The notes under the pieces: model-generated
Seen by the model: the letters and a program-made list of their open reading frames with translations, nothing else
The model's database searches: none
Told to the model about the DNA's origin: nothing
Source of the DNA: Rhodopseudomonas julia
GTDB taxonomy: Bacteria; Pseudomonadota; Alphaproteobacteria; Rhizobiales; Afifellaceae
Direction: 5' to 3'
NCBI RefSeq assembly: GCF_030813515.1
Contig: NZ_JAUSUK010000002.1
Location: 620,001 to 684,000 of the forward strand
DNA length: 64,000 bases
Part shown: positions 1 to 9,483 of the stretch, piece by piece
Position numbering within the stretch: position 1 is the first letter of the stretch
Layout: the number at the start of each line of letters is the position of its first letter
Made by a program: the position numbers and the translations under genes

Positions 1-552
1 ATCCTCTTCCTCGGCGCCCATTCGGTGCGCCTTTGGGGAGAGGATTTTCGTGACCGCATGATCGCCGAGCGCGGCGACGGGATCTGGAAGGGCGTCTACT
101 CGCTCGCCTCTGTCGTCGGGATCGTTCTCATCGTGTGGGGATACGGCCTCACGCGTCTCAACCCGATCGATGTCTGGTATCCGCCGATCTGGACACGCCA
201 CCTTGCCATTCTGCTCAACGCGGTCGCCTTCGCCCTGGTGGCGCTCAACGGCTCCACGGGTCCGATCCGCGCGGCGGTCGGGCACCCGATGGTGCTCGGC
301 GTGAAGGTCTGGGCTTTCGCCCATCTCCTCGCCAACGGCCGTCTCGGCGACATCCTCTTGTTCGGCGCTTTCATGATCTGGGCGATCGTCGACTACGCCG
401 GTTCGCGCCGTCGCGACAAGCGCGAAGGCGTCGTGCGCATGGCCGGTCCGTGGAAGCCTGAGCTTATTCGTATGGGTATCGGGCTTGCGCTTTGGCTTGT
501 GTTCCTGCTCTTCCTGCATCAATGGCTGTTCGGCGTCTCGCCGCTTGGATGA
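1..552 (+). CDS. NnrU family membrane protein (5' end outside window)
   Basis: The reading frame is already open at base 1, where it reads ILFLGAHSVRL, a typical early segment of NnrU-family proteins. The true start therefore lies before the window, and the GTG at 25 is only an internal codon. The visible part has about five hydrophobic segments, a HAILLNAVAF-like stretch and a conserved GHPMVLGVKVWAFAHLLANG region, ending with a hydrophobic helix near the C-terminus. NnrU proteins are inner-membrane proteins first named in denitrifier nitric-oxide gene clusters. Their biochemical role is not established, and nothing nearby links this copy to denitrification. Confidence 0.8.
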   Translation: MLFLGAHSVRLWGEDFRDRMIAERGDGIWKGVYSLASVVGIVLIVWGYGLTRLNPIDVWYPPIWTRHLAILLNAVAFALVALNGSTGPIRAAVGHPMVLGVKVWAFAHLLANGRLGDILLFGAFMIWAIVDYAGSRRRDKREGVVRMAGPWKPELIRMGIGLALWLVFLLFLHQWLFGVSPLG

Positions 553-616
553 GCGCGGGCTGCGCTGGCGCTCTAAGAGGGCGCTCGAAGAGACAGTGAC
601 GGATTGAGGAGGCAGC

Positions 617-1444
617 TTGTCCAAACATACGGTTTCGCGCCGCCTGACGGCGGTCGATATCGCACGCCGCAAAGGCGGCGAGAAGGTTGTCTCGCTGACG
701 GCCTATCACGCCCATACGGCCGGGATCGTCGATCCTTATGTCGACTTCATCCTCGTTGGTGATTCGCTCGGCAATGTCATGCATGGGCTCGAGACGACGG
801 TTCCCGTCACCCTCGACATGATGATTTTGCAGGGGCTCGCCGTGATGCGCGGCTCGAAACGGGCGCTGGTCGTCGTCGACATGCCTTTCGGCTCCTATGA
901 GGAAAGCCCGCAGCAGGCGTTTCACAACGCGGCGCGCATCCTGAAGGAAACCGGTGCCGGCGCCGTGAAGCTCGAAGGCGGCACCCACATGGCGGAAACG
1001 GTCGCCTTCATGACCAAGCGCGGCGTGCCGGTGATGGGCCATGTCGGCCTGACGCCGCAATCGGTGAACACGATGGGCGGTTTTCGCGTGCAGGGGCGTT
1101 CCGAAGAGGGTCAGAAGGCGCTCGAGGACGATGCCATGGCGATCTCCGATGCCGGCGCCTTTGCCATCGTCATGGAAGGCATTGTGGAGCCGGTGGCGCG
1201 ACGCATCACCGAGAAGGTCCCTGCGGTGACGATCGGTATCGGTGCCTCGCCGGCCTGCGACGGGCAGGTGCTCGTGCTTGAAGACATGCTGGGCCTGAAT
1301 GAATGGGTGCCGAAATTCGTGCAGAAATTCGGTTCACTCAGGGCGCATATCGAGGAAGCGGTGACGGCTTATGCCGAGGCGGTGCGTGAAGAGCGCTTCC
1401 CGGGGCCGGAGCATGTCTACCAAGAGACCAAGAAAGAGGCGTGA
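617..1444 (+). CDS. panB: 3-methyl-2-oxobutanoate hydroxymethyltransferase PanB
   Basis: PanB transfers a hydroxymethyl group from 5,10-methylene-THF to 2-oxoisovalerate to give ketopantoate, the first step of pantothenate synthesis in the cytosol. The 275-residue length is usual for the family. The metal/substrate motif DSLGNVMHG sits at residues 49-57, a second conserved Asp is in [10 protein letters not shown] (D88), and VKLEGG and the catalytic-Glu segment IVMEGIVEP follow. The start is a TTG preceded by GAGGAGG about 5-7 nt upstream, which decides it over later ATG codons. panC is not adjacent, so this looks like a single-gene unit after the NnrU gene. Confidence 0.95.
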   Translation: MSKHTVSRRLTAVDIARRKGGEKVVSLTAYHAHTAGIVDPYVDFILVGDSLGNVMHGLETTVPVTLDMMILQGLAVMRGSKRALVVVDMPFGSYEESPQQAFHNAARILKETGAGAVKLEGGTHMAETVAFMTKRGVPVMGHVGLTPQSVNTMGGFRVQGRSEEGQKALEDDAMAISDAGAFAIVMEGIVEPVARRITEKVPAVTIGIGASPACDGQVLVLEDMLGLNEWVPKFVQKFGSLRAHIEEAVTAYAEAVREERFPGPEHVYQETKKEA

Positions 1445-1569
1445 GGGCGATCCGGGACGGCCGTTGCGCGGTGTGCGCAAAGTGGCTAGGTTCCGGCGCG
1501 CTTCGCAAGGCTCAACGTCAATCCACTGAACAATAATCGGCAGGCCGGGACGATTCCCCGAAGAGGTAG

Positions 1570-2373
1570 ATGACCCACGACGACCGTACATCTGACCACT
1601 TCATCCGTGAAGTGGATGAGGAGATGCGCCGCGAGCAGCTGAAGACGCTTTGGGAGCGCTTCGGCCTCGTGATCATTGGCGTCTGCGTTTTGATCGTCGC
1701 CATCACTGCAGGCTATCGCGGCTATGTGTGGTGGCAGTCGAAGAAGGCCGCCGAGGAAGGCGACCGCTATCTGACGGCGCTCGAAGCCATCGATGCCGGC
1801 AATGAGGCGGAGGGCCGCGAAACGCTTGCGGCTCTCGCGAAGGACGGCGGCGGCTATGGCATGCTCGCCCGGCTGCGCGACGCTGAACTTCTGGCCAAGA
1901 CCGACGAGACGGCAGCGATCGCCGCTTATGACCAGGTCGCCAACGACGACAGCGTTGCGCCGGTGATGCGCGATCTGGCGCGCGTACGGGCCGGGTTCCT
2001 GGCGCTTGATGCCGGTGATCTCGACGGTGCGGAACGCCGCGTCGCCTCTCTGGACGAAGCCGGCAATGCCTGGCGCCACACGGCGCGGGAAATTCTCGGC
2101 ATGGTCGCCTATCAGCGTGAGGCGCTTGAAAAGGCACGCGATTATTTCGTGGCCATCGATCAGGATGTGCAGGCGCCGCAGGGCGTGCGCAATCGCGCCG
2201 GCTTGATGATCAGCGTGATCGACGGCCAGCTTGCGCCCTCGCCGGACGCTGCCTCTGGCGACGGAGCAGCCGAATCTGCGGCCCCGGCATCCGGGGAAGA
2301 GGGTGCGGAAAGTAGTGAAAACGGGTCTGTCGATGCGAACAGCGGCGAATCCGACACACAATCGACGCAATAG
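1570..2373 (+). CDS. TPR-like membrane protein, YfgM type
   Basis: 267 residues with a short cytosolic N-terminus rich in charged residues, one transmembrane helix at about 31-49, and a periplasmic alpha-helical TPR-like domain. The tail from about residue 220 is low-complexity, rich in Ser, Gly, Glu and Asn. This matches the tetratricopeptide repeat-like family of E. coli YfgM, an ancillary partner of the SecYEG translocon. Gene order supports the call: as in E. coli, it precedes bamB and der. bamB starts 36 bases after its stop, so the three genes probably form one operon for envelope protein traffic plus ribosome assembly. The acidic tail is probably lineage-specific. Confidence 0.8.
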   Translation: MTHDDRTSDHFIREVDEEMRREQLKTLWERFGLVIIGVCVLIVAITAGYRGYVWWQSKKAAEEGDRYLTALEAIDAGNEAEGRETLAALAKDGGGYGMLARLRDAELLAKTDETAAIAAYDQVANDDSVAPVMRDLARVRAGFLALDAGDLDGAERRVASLDEAGNAWRHTAREILGMVAYQREALEKARDYFVAIDQDVQAPQGVRNRAGLMISVIDGQLAPSPDAASGDGAAESAAPASGEEGAESSENGSVDANSGESDTQSTQ

Positions 2374-2409
2374 AGCCGTTTTGAGCGAGCGAGAAAGCGG
2401 GCGGGAATC

Positions 2410-3726
2410 ATGACCACGCAGACGAAATTCGCGGTCCGACTTGCGGGCCTCGCTCTAACGGCGGCGCTGCTTGCCGGTTGCAGCAACTTCATCAACCCCT
2501 TCAGCAGCAAGGAGGAGGTTCTGCCGGGCGAACGCCGCGCGATCGTTGGCGTCGACGATGCAGACCGCGCCGACGGCTCTCCTGCGGTCGGGGGGGCAAG
2601 CGCAATGCAAGACTGGACGCAGCCCGGCGGCAACGCCGCCAATGCGCCCGGCAATGTCGCGCTTTCAGGCAATGCCTCGCAGACGGTCTTCCGTGCGCGG
2701 GTGTTCGGCAGCGGCAAGCGCGCGGCGCGCGCCTCAGCCGCGCCACTGATCGTCGGCGGAAACATCTACATCTATGATGCGGCCGGGACCGTCACGGCCC
2801 TTTCGACGGGTGGCGGCAAGGCCTGGTCGGTCTCGCTCGCTCCGGAGAAGGAAAACAGCCGTTCGCCGGGCGGCGGCATCGCCTTTGCCAATGGCATGTT
2901 GATCGCTGCGACCGGCTATGGCGAGATGGTTGCGCTCGATCCGGCAACCGGTGGGCGCGCCTGGTCGTATGATCTCAAGGCGCCGGCACGCTCGGCCCCG
3001 ACGGCGGCCGGGGGCAAAGCCTATGTGGTCACCTCCACCAATGTTCTTCATGCCGTCAATCTGGCCGACGGCTCGGAAGCCTGGACCTATCCTGGTATTC
3101 CGGAAAATGCCGGCGTGCTCTCGGGCGCGAGCCCGGCCGTTGTCGGCAATACGGTCGTCGTGCCCTATTCGTCGGGCGAAGTGATCGCGTTCGACGCCAA
3201 TAAGGGCGATCTCAAATGGGCGGATGCGGTCATCCGCTCGACGCGGACGCTCGCGGTTTCGGGCCTCACCGATGTCGCTGCGAGCCCGGTCGTTTCCGAC
3301 GGTGTCGTCTATGCCACCGGCGTTTCCGGGCGGACGATCGCCGTCAGGCTCTCCAACGGCGAACGGCTCTGGGAGCAGAATCTCGGTGGCTCGTCGACGC
3401 CGGTCGTCTCCGGCAATGCGCTCTTCCTGATCGATCTGCAGGATCATATGGTGGCGCTCGACCGGCGCACCGGCAAATTGTTCTGGGAGACCGAGCTGCC
3501 GGTGGTGCGTAAGAAGCGCTTCTTCTCCACCTGGGTCGGGCCGATGCTCGCGGGTGGGACGCTTTGGGCGGTTTCGAACGATGAAAAGCTGATCGGCGTC
3601 GATCCGGCGAGCGGCAAGATCGTCGGCGAGCGCGCCATCCCGGCAAAGGGTCTCCAGCGCCCCATCGCCGCCGGTGGCAGGCTCTATATCGTGACCAGCG
3701 ACGGATCCCTGTCGGCGCTGCAATAG
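2410..3726 (+). CDS. bamB: outer membrane assembly lipoprotein BamB
   Basis: BamB is a lipoprotein of the BAM complex that helps insert beta-barrels into the outer membrane. The N-terminus is a lipoprotein signal: a positively charged start, hydrophobic core and lipobox LAGC with the lipidated Cys at residue 24. The rest consists of repeated PQQ-like blades with AxD..TG..W patterns (for example [15 protein letters not shown] and [12 protein letters not shown]), as expected of an eight-bladed propeller. At 438 residues it is a little longer than E. coli BamB because of a Ser/Ala/Gly-rich linker after the lipobox. It lies between the YfgM-like gene and der. Confidence 0.92.
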   Translation: MTTQTKFAVRLAGLALTAALLAGCSNFINPFSSKEEVLPGERRAIVGVDDADRADGSPAVGGASAMQDWTQPGGNAANAPGNVALSGNASQTVFRARVFGSGKRAARASAAPLIVGGNIYIYDAAGTVTALSTGGGKAWSVSLAPEKENSRSPGGGIAFANGMLIAATGYGEMVALDPATGGRAWSYDLKAPARSAPTAAGGKAYVVTSTNVLHAVNLADGSEAWTYPGIPENAGVLSGASPAVVGNTVVVPYSSGEVIAFDANKGDLKWADAVIRSTRTLAVSGLTDVAASPVVSDGVVYATGVSGRTIAVRLSNGERLWEQNLGGSSTPVVSGNALFLIDLQDHMVALDRRTGKLFWETELPVVRKKRFFSTWVGPMLAGGTLWAVSNDEKLIGVDPASGKIVGERAIPAKGLQRPIAAGGRLYIVTSDGSLSALQ

Positions 3727-3746
3727 AAGAGACGGTGCGCTCCGCG

Positions 3747-5153
3747 ATGTCATTGACCGTCGCCCTCGTCGGGCGCCCGAACGTCGGCAAATCGACGCTC
3801 TTCAACCGCCTCGTCGGACAGAAGATCGCGCTCGTCGACGATCGGCCCGGCGTCACGCGCGACCGGCGCGAGGCTCCGGCCAAGCTCGGCGATCTCGACT
3901 TCATCCTGATCGATACGGCCGGCCTCGAAGACGCCGCCGACGAGACGCTCCAGGGGCGCATGCGTGCGCAGACGGAGCGGGCCATCATCGATGCCGATAT
4001 CTCCGTTTTCATGGTCGATGCGCGCGTCGGCATCACGCCCGACGACGAGCATTTCGCCCGGCTGATCCGCCAGGGTGGCAAGCCGGTCGTCCTCGTCGCC
4101 AACAAGGCGGAGGGGCGCGCGGCGGAGTCCGGGCTCCTCGAAGCCTATTCGCTCGGCTTTGGTGAGGCCGTCGCGGTGTCTGCCGAGCATGGCGTCGGGC
4201 TTCCCGATCTTTATGAGGCCGTCGTTGCGACGCTCGGCGACAAGGCTGCCGATTATCTTCCAAAAGACGAGGTGGAAGAGGACGACGAGGGTGAACCCGT
4301 CGAAGGCGCTGGCGAAGAAACCCGGACGCTAAAACCTATTCGGGTCGCCATCGTTGGGCAGCCGAATGCCGGCAAGTCGACCCTGATCAATCGGATGATC
4401 GGCGAAGAGAGACTTCTGACCGGGCCGGAAGCCGGGATCACGCGCGATTCGATCGCCGTCGACTGGACCTGGCGCGGACGTCCGTTCCGGCTCATCGATA
4501 CGGCCGGGATGCGGCGCAAGGCGAAGGTCATCGACAAGCTCGAAAGGCTGTCGGTCGGCGATGCGCTGCGCGCGATCCGCTTTGCGGAGGTCGTGATCAT
4601 CGTCATCGACGCGACCATGCCGTTCGAAAAGCAGGATCTGCAGATCGCCGACCTCGTGGCACGCGAGGGGCGGGCCTTGGTTCTCGCGCTCAACAAATGG
4701 GATGAGGTACGCGATCCTGACGGGCTGCGCCGCGAATTGCAGGCCGATCTCAGCGAGACTCTTGTTCAGGTGCGCGGCGTGCCGCTCATCCCGATCTCGG
4801 CGCTTACCGGTTCCGGCATCGATCAGCTGCTCGAAGGGGTGTGCCGGATCTACGAGACGTGGAACCGGCGCGTGGCGACGGCGGCGCTCAATCGCTGGCT
4901 CGATCACCTGATTTCGCGCCATCCGCCTCCTGCGGTGGCCGGTCGCCGCCTGAAGATCAAATATCTGACGCAGTCGAAGACCCGGCCGCCGACGTTCTTC
5001 CTCGCCTGTTCGCGGCCTGAGGCGTTGCCGGAGGCGTATAAGCGCTATGTCGTCAACGGGCTCAGAGAGGATTTCGACCTGAAGGGCGTGCCGATCCGGC
5101 TGATGACGCGCGGCGCAAAGAATCCATACGAGGGAAGAGGCAGGAAAGGCTGA
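3747..5153 (+). CDS. der: GTPase Der (EngA)
   Basis: Der is a double-GTPase needed for 50S ribosomal subunit maturation. Two G domains are visible: P-loop GRPNVGKS at residues 9-16 with DTAG and NKAE downstream, and P-loop GQPNAGKS at 204-211 with DTAGM and NKWD. They are joined by an acidic linker ([12 protein letters not shown]) and followed by a KH-like domain ending in a basic tail ([11 protein letters not shown]). I prefer ATG 3747 ([11 protein letters not shown]), which matches the usual start of rhizobial Der. A GTG at 3735 is in frame with a GAAGAG-like upstream signal and cannot be excluded. The gene converges on the SDR gene after a 37-base gap. Confidence 0.96.
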   Translation: MSLTVALVGRPNVGKSTLFNRLVGQKIALVDDRPGVTRDRREAPAKLGDLDFILIDTAGLEDAADETLQGRMRAQTERAIIDADISVFMVDARVGITPDDEHFARLIRQGGKPVVLVANKAEGRAAESGLLEAYSLGFGEAVAVSAEHGVGLPDLYEAVVATLGDKAADYLPKDEVEEDDEGEPVEGAGEETRTLKPIRVAIVGQPNAGKSTLINRMIGEERLLTGPEAGITRDSIAVDWTWRGRPFRLIDTAGMRRKAKVIDKLERLSVGDALRAIRFAEVVIIVIDATMPFEKQDLQIADLVAREGRALVLALNKWDEVRDPDGLRRELQADLSETLVQVRGVPLIPISALTGSGIDQLLEGVCRIYETWNRRVATAALNRWLDHLISRHPPPAVAGRRLKIKYLTQSKTRPPTFFLACSRPEALPEAYKRYVVNGLREDFDLKGVPIRLMTRGAKNPYEGRGRKG

Positions 5154-5190
5154 GAGCCGACCGGCCGCTTCTCAAGCTCGGTTTCTGATG

Positions 5191-5937
5191 TCAGGCCGGG
5201 GTGTGGAAGTTCTGAAAAGCCTTTGAGCGGAAGTCGAAGAGGACATCGGTCCGTTCGAAATCCGGTGCTGCGAGCTTCACGAGGTCCGGTGCGATCTCCG
5301 AAGGGTGGGGCAGCGTTTCGGGATCTTCCCCCGGCATCGCTTGCGCCCGCATCGCCGTGCGCATGGCGCCCGGATCGACCATTACCACCTTGATCGGCGA
5401 CTTCTGCGTCTCGTGCGCATAGGTGCGCGCCAGCGCCTCAAGCGCTGCTTTGGAGACGGCGTAGGGCCCCCAGAACGGCTTCAGACTGTGGGCGACGCCC
5501 GACGAGATGAAGATCGCCCGTCCGGCCTCGGAGCGCTTCAGAAGCGGATCGAGTGAGCGGATGAGACGCCAATTGGCGGTGACGTTGATCGCCATCACCT
5601 TGTCCCAATCTTTCGCCTGCACGTGACCGAGCGGCGACAGGGTGCCGAGGATGCCGGCATTGGCGAGGAGAATGTCGAGGCGCCCCCAGCGCTCGTTGAT
5701 GGCCCCGCCCAGGCGGTCGATGCCCGGCCCGTCGGTCAGGTCGAGCGGCACGAGGGTGCAAGCACCACCGGCCGCGCGAATCTCGTCGTCGAGCTCCTCA
5801 AGCGCGCCTTGCGTGCGGGCGACGGCGACGACATGGGCGCCGGCTTCGGCCATGGCTTTTGCCGCGAAATAGCCGATGCCGCGCGTCGCCCCGGTGACGA
5901 CGGCGATACGGCCGGCGAGCGATTTTTTGTCAGTCAT
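5191..5937 (-). CDS. SDR family NAD(P)-dependent oxidoreductase
   Basis: Classical short-chain dehydrogenase of 248 residues. The cofactor motif TGATRGIG lies at residues 15-22, NAG is in LLANAGILG, and the catalytic Ser...Tyr-x-x-x-Lys is seen in FISSGV...YAVSK. The substrate cannot be read from sequence. The start is the ATG at 5937, two bases after the purF stop, so translation is probably coupled to purF. Longer upstream starts would run into purF and are unlikely. Conserved purF-SDR adjacency occurs in other Hyphomicrobiales but gives no function. Confidence 0.85.
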   Translation of the reverse strand: MTDKKSLAGRIAVVTGATRGIGYFAAKAMAEAGAHVVAVARTQGALEELDDEIRAAGGACTLVPLDLTDGPGIDRLGGAINERWGRLDILLANAGILGTLSPLGHVQAKDWDKVMAINVTANWRLIRSLDPLLKRSEAGRAIFISSGVAHSLKPFWGPYAVSKAALEALARTYAHETQKSPIKVVMVDPGAMRTAMRAQAMPGEDPETLPHPSEIAPDLVKLAAPDFERTDVLFDFRSKAFQNFHTPA

Positions 5938-5939
5938 GA

Positions 5940-7409
5940 TTACCCGGCTTCCGACAACAGGTTGAGCTGGCGGACGGTGCCGACCGATTCGCGATCGGTG
6001 AGGCGCGTCGGATATTCGCCCGTGAAGCACGCATCGCAATATTGCGGCTGCTCCGCATTGCGAGCCTCTTCGCCGACGGCCCGGTAGAGCCCGTCGATCG
6101 TCAGAAAGGCGAGGCTGTCGACGCGGATGAAATCAGCCATCTCTTCGATCGACATGCGCGAGGCGAGGAGCTTTGCCTTTTCCGGCGTATCGACACCGTA
6201 GAAGCAGGGGTTGGTCGTGGGCGGGCTCGCGATGCGCATGTGCACTTCGGCGGCGCCTGCATCGCGCACCATTTCCACGATCTTGAGCGAAGTCGTTCCG
6301 CGGACGATGGAATCGTCGACGAGCACCACGCGCTTGCCCTTGAGGATCGCCGAATTGGCGTTGTGCTTCAGCTTTACGCCCATGTGGCGGATCGAATCGG
6401 AGGGTTCGATGAAGGTCCGGCCGACATAATGGTTGCGGATGATGCCGAGCTCGAAGGGGATGCCGCTCTCTTTGGCAAAGCCGATGGCGGCCGGATTGCC
6501 GGAATCCGGCACGGGGACGATGAGATCGGCTTCGGCCGGCGCTTCGCGCGCGAGTTCCATGCCGATCTTCTTGCGCGATTCGTAGATCGACGCGCCGGCG
6601 ATGACGGAATCGGGCCTGGCGAAATAGACATGCTCGAAAATGCAGAAGCGCGGGCGCTCCCGCTTAAAGGGCCGCAGCGAATCGATCGAATGGTCGGTGA
6701 TGACGATCATCTCGCCCGGCTCGATCTCACGCACGAACCGCGCACCGATGATGTCGAGCGCGCAGGTCTCTGAGGCAAGAACATGGGCGCCGTCGAGATC
6801 GCCGAGGACGAGGGGACGCACGCCGAGCGGATCGCGGCAGCCGATCATCTTCTTTTCCGATAGGGCGACCAGCGAATAGGCGCCCTCGACCTGGGTGAGC
6901 GCATCGATGAGACGGTCGATCAGCGGCGCCTTCTGGCTCGTGGCGATCAGATGGATGATCGTCTCGGTGTCGGAGGTCGACTGGAAAATCGAGCCGCGGT
7001 TTTGCAGGTCGCGCTGCAAGGTGCGGGCATTGGTGATGTTGCCGTTGTGCGCGACCGCGAAACCGCCGCCGGCGAATTCGGCAAACATCGGCTGAACGTT
7101 GCGCAAAACCGGCGCACCGGTGGTGGAATAACGGTTGTGGCCGATCGCCTTGTCGCCCTGCAGGCGCGCGATCACCTCCGGCGCAGTGAAATTGTCGCCG
7201 ACATGGCCGATGTGGCGCTCCACATGGAACTGGCGCCCGTCATAGGAGATGATGCCCGCCGCCTCCTGGCCGCGATGCTGGAGCGCATGCAGGCCGAGCG
7301 CGGTCAGCGCTGCTGCCTCGGGATGACCGAAAATGCCGAAGACGCCGCATTCCTCGTGGAATTTGTCGTCGCCGGCGGCCTGGAAGGGATGTGCGGGAAG
7401 GATCTGCAT
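5940..7409 (-). CDS. purF: amidophosphoribosyltransferase PurF
   Basis: PurF makes 5-phosphoribosylamine from PRPP and glutamine, the committed step of purine synthesis. The N-terminal nucleophile domain starts at Cys21 in HEECGVFGIFG, so a 20-residue propeptide must be removed, as in the Bacillus-type enzymes. LQHRGQEAAGI and the glutaminase segments follow. The PRPP-binding motif VVLVDDSIVRGTTS is in the second half. A Cys-containing C-terminal segment (YCDACFTGEYP) could belong to the iron-sulfur cluster of this subtype. It starts four bases after the cvpA stop, the classic cvpA-purF pair. Confidence 0.96.
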   Translation of the reverse strand: MQILPAHPFQAAGDDKFHEECGVFGIFGHPEAAALTALGLHALQHRGQEAAGIISYDGRQFHVERHIGHVGDNFTAPEVIARLQGDKAIGHNRYSTTGAPVLRNVQPMFAEFAGGGFAVAHNGNITNARTLQRDLQNRGSIFQSTSDTETIIHLIATSQKAPLIDRLIDALTQVEGAYSLVALSEKKMIGCRDPLGVRPLVLGDLDGAHVLASETCALDIIGARFVREIEPGEMIVITDHSIDSLRPFKRERPRFCIFEHVYFARPDSVIAGASIYESRKKIGMELAREAPAEADLIVPVPDSGNPAAIGFAKESGIPFELGIIRNHYVGRTFIEPSDSIRHMGVKLKHNANSAILKGKRVVLVDDSIVRGTTSLKIVEMVRDAGAAEVHMRIASPPTTNPCFYGVDTPEKAKLLASRMSIEEMADFIRVDSLAFLTIDGLYRAVGEEARNAEQPQYCDACFTGEYPTRLTDRESVGTVRQLNLLSEAG

Positions 7410-7412
7410 GGC

Positions 7413-8036
7413 CTATTGCGAGAGCTGGCGGTTGAGGGCGTTCTGGTCGTCGGCATCATAAGTACCGGCCGAGCCGGTGGCGTCGCTGCTGTTGCCCGCG
7501 GGCTGGGCGCGGCGTTCGGCGTCTTCCTGACGGAAGCGTTCGATGATCTCCGCTTCCGGATCTTCCGGCAGCGCATTCATCAGATCCTGACCCATGGAAT
7601 CGAGCCAGGGTTTGGAGCGCGCATCGGCGATCCAGGTCGGCTGATGCTCGGGTGATATGAAGAAGTTGAGGAAAAGCACCGCGATCACGACGAGAAGGAG
7701 GCCGCGTGCTGCTCCGAAAATGAAGCCGAAGGTGCGGTCGAGAGGACCGGCCTTGGAATCCAGGATGAAGTCGGAGATGCGCATCGTCACCAGCGAGACG
7801 ACGATCAAGGTGATGAAGAAGATGCCAGCCACCGTCAGGCCGAGCGCCACGGTGCGGTCGTCCACATATTGCTGGGTGTAGGGCAGGAGGTCCTGCCAGA
7901 ACATATAGGTGACGACCGCTGCCACCACCCAAGAGGCGATGGAGAAGACCTCACGGGTGAAGCCGCGGATCATGGCAAGAACCGCGGAAATGAACATGAT
8001 CAGCAGGAGAACGCCGTCGAGTAGCGTTATCGGCAT
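7413..8036 (-). CDS. cvpA: CvpA family membrane protein
   Basis: Inner-membrane protein of about 207 residues with four hydrophobic helices in the N-terminal 150 residues (first helix in ITLLDGVLLLIMFISAVLA) and a polar C-terminal tail. CvpA proteins, first linked to colicin V production, are encoded directly upstream of purF in many proteobacteria; their molecular role is unresolved. I chose the ATG at 8036 because MPITLLDG is the typical family start. The 35-residue upstream extension in the same frame is polar and unlike the family. Confidence 0.88.
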   Translation of the reverse strand: MPITLLDGVLLLIMFISAVLAMIRGFTREVFSIASWVVAAVVTYMFWQDLLPYTQQYVDDRTVALGLTVAGIFFITLIVVSLVTMRISDFILDSKAGPLDRTFGFIFGAARGLLLVVIAVLFLNFFISPEHQPTWIADARSKPWLDSMGQDLMNALPEDPEAEIIERFRQEDAERRAQPAGNSSDATGSAGTYDADDQNALNRQLSQ

Positions 8037-8091
8037 TGCAGGTGGTTCCCTCGTCCGCGATAGATGACGGCGCGTCGTGGCATCGCCGAGC

Positions 8092-9483
8092 TCACTGATG
8101 GTTGCGGTCCCGGCCGCTTTGTTCCTGGGCGCGTGCCGCAAAGGCGGCCACCATATCGGCCAAGGTCGCGATCTTGTCCAGAGCCAGCCCGGTCACTGTG
8201 TCCTCGCTGCCCGCTTCGGGCAGAAATGCTGTGCGAAAGCCAAGTTTTTCCGCTTCCTTCAGCCGCTGTTGGCTTTGTGCGACGGCACGGATGGTGCCTG
8301 AAAGGCTGACCTCGCCGAAATAGATACTGTCGGGCGGCGTCGCAACCCCGGTGCGCGAGGAGATGAGCGCGGCCGCAATCGCCAGATCGGCAGCCGGTTC
8401 GGCAATACGAAGTCCGCCGGCGACGTTGAGATAGACGTCGAACTGGCCGAAACGAAGGCCGCAACGCGCTTCGAGCACGGCCAGAAGCATGGCGAGGCGA
8501 TTGGGGTCCCAGCCGACGACGGCGCGCCGCGGCGTGGCGAGGCTCGATTGGGAGACGAGCGCCTGCACCTCGACGAGAAGCGGACGCGTGCCTTCCATGC
8601 CGGCGAAGATCGCCGTTCCCGGGCTTCGTGCATCGCGTTCGCCGATGAAGAGGTCGGACGGATTGGCGACCTCGCGCAGGCCGTCGCCCGCCATCTCGAA
8701 GACGCCGATTTCCGAGGCCGGGCCGAAGCGGTTCTTGACGGCACGCAGAAGACGGAAGCGGTGGCCGGCATCGCCTTCAAAGTAGAGGACCGCATCGACC
8801 ATGTGCTCGACGACGCGCGGTCCCGCGATCTGGCCGTCCTTGGTGACGTGACCGACGAGAATGACGACGGCGCCAGTCGATTTGGCGAGGCGGATGAGGT
8901 TCTGCGAGGCAAGCCGCACCTGCGTGACGGTGCCGGGCGCGCTTTCGGCGAGATCCGTCCACATCGTCTGGATGGAATCGACGATGACGACATCGACCTT
9001 CGGGCCGGTCTTCAGCGTCGCCAGAATGTCCTCGATATGGGTTTCGGCGGCGAGCTGGACGGGCGCATCGACAACGCCGAGGCGTTCGGCACGCAACCTG
9101 ACCTGGTCGATCGCCTCCTCACCAGAGACATAGATGACATGCCTTCCGTCTCGGGCGAGCGAGGCCGCAGCCTGGAGGAGAAGGGTCGATTTGCCGATAC
9201 CCGGATCACCGCCGACGAGGAGGGCCGAGGCCGGTACAAAGCCACCGCCGGTCACGCGGTCGAGCTCGGCGATGCCGCTCGTCAGGCGCGGCGGGCTCTC
9301 CGTCTTGCCCGAAAGCGGACGCAGCGCAACGACATTGCCACGCCCGGCTGCCGTGGAGGCGGGGGCGGCCGGACCTTCCTCCTGCAACGTGTTCCACTCT
9401 CCGCAGGCGTCGCAACGCCCCTGCCAGCGCGGCCAGACGGCCCCGCAATTCACGCAGACATATTGCGTCTTCGGGCGCGCCAT
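8092..9483 (-). CDS. radA: DNA repair ATPase RadA
   Basis: RadA (Sms) is a RecA-like ATPase that promotes branch migration during recombination. The 463 residues hold the N-terminal zinc finger (C10, C13, C24, C27), Walker A GDPGIGKST at 92-100, the family hallmark KNRFG at 250-254, and a C-terminal Lon-protease-like domain without a visible catalytic site. It overlaps the end of alr by one base. The order dnaB-alr-radA-cvpA-purF on one strand with tight spacing suggests a single long operon. Confidence 0.96.
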   Translation of the reverse strand: MARPKTQYVCVNCGAVWPRWQGRCDACGEWNTLQEEGPAAPASTAAGRGNVVALRPLSGKTESPPRLTSGIAELDRVTGGGFVPASALLVGGDPGIGKSTLLLQAAASLARDGRHVIYVSGEEAIDQVRLRAERLGVVDAPVQLAAETHIEDILATLKTGPKVDVVIVDSIQTMWTDLAESAPGTVTQVRLASQNLIRLAKSTGAVVILVGHVTKDGQIAGPRVVEHMVDAVLYFEGDAGHRFRLLRAVKNRFGPASEIGVFEMAGDGLREVANPSDLFIGERDARSPGTAIFAGMEGTRPLLVEVQALVSQSSLATPRRAVVGWDPNRLAMLLAVLEARCGLRFGQFDVYLNVAGGLRIAEPAADLAIAAALISSRTGVATPPDSIYFGEVSLSGTIRAVAQSQQRLKEAEKLGFRTAFLPEAGSEDTVTGLALDKIATLADMVAAFAARAQEQSGRDRNHQ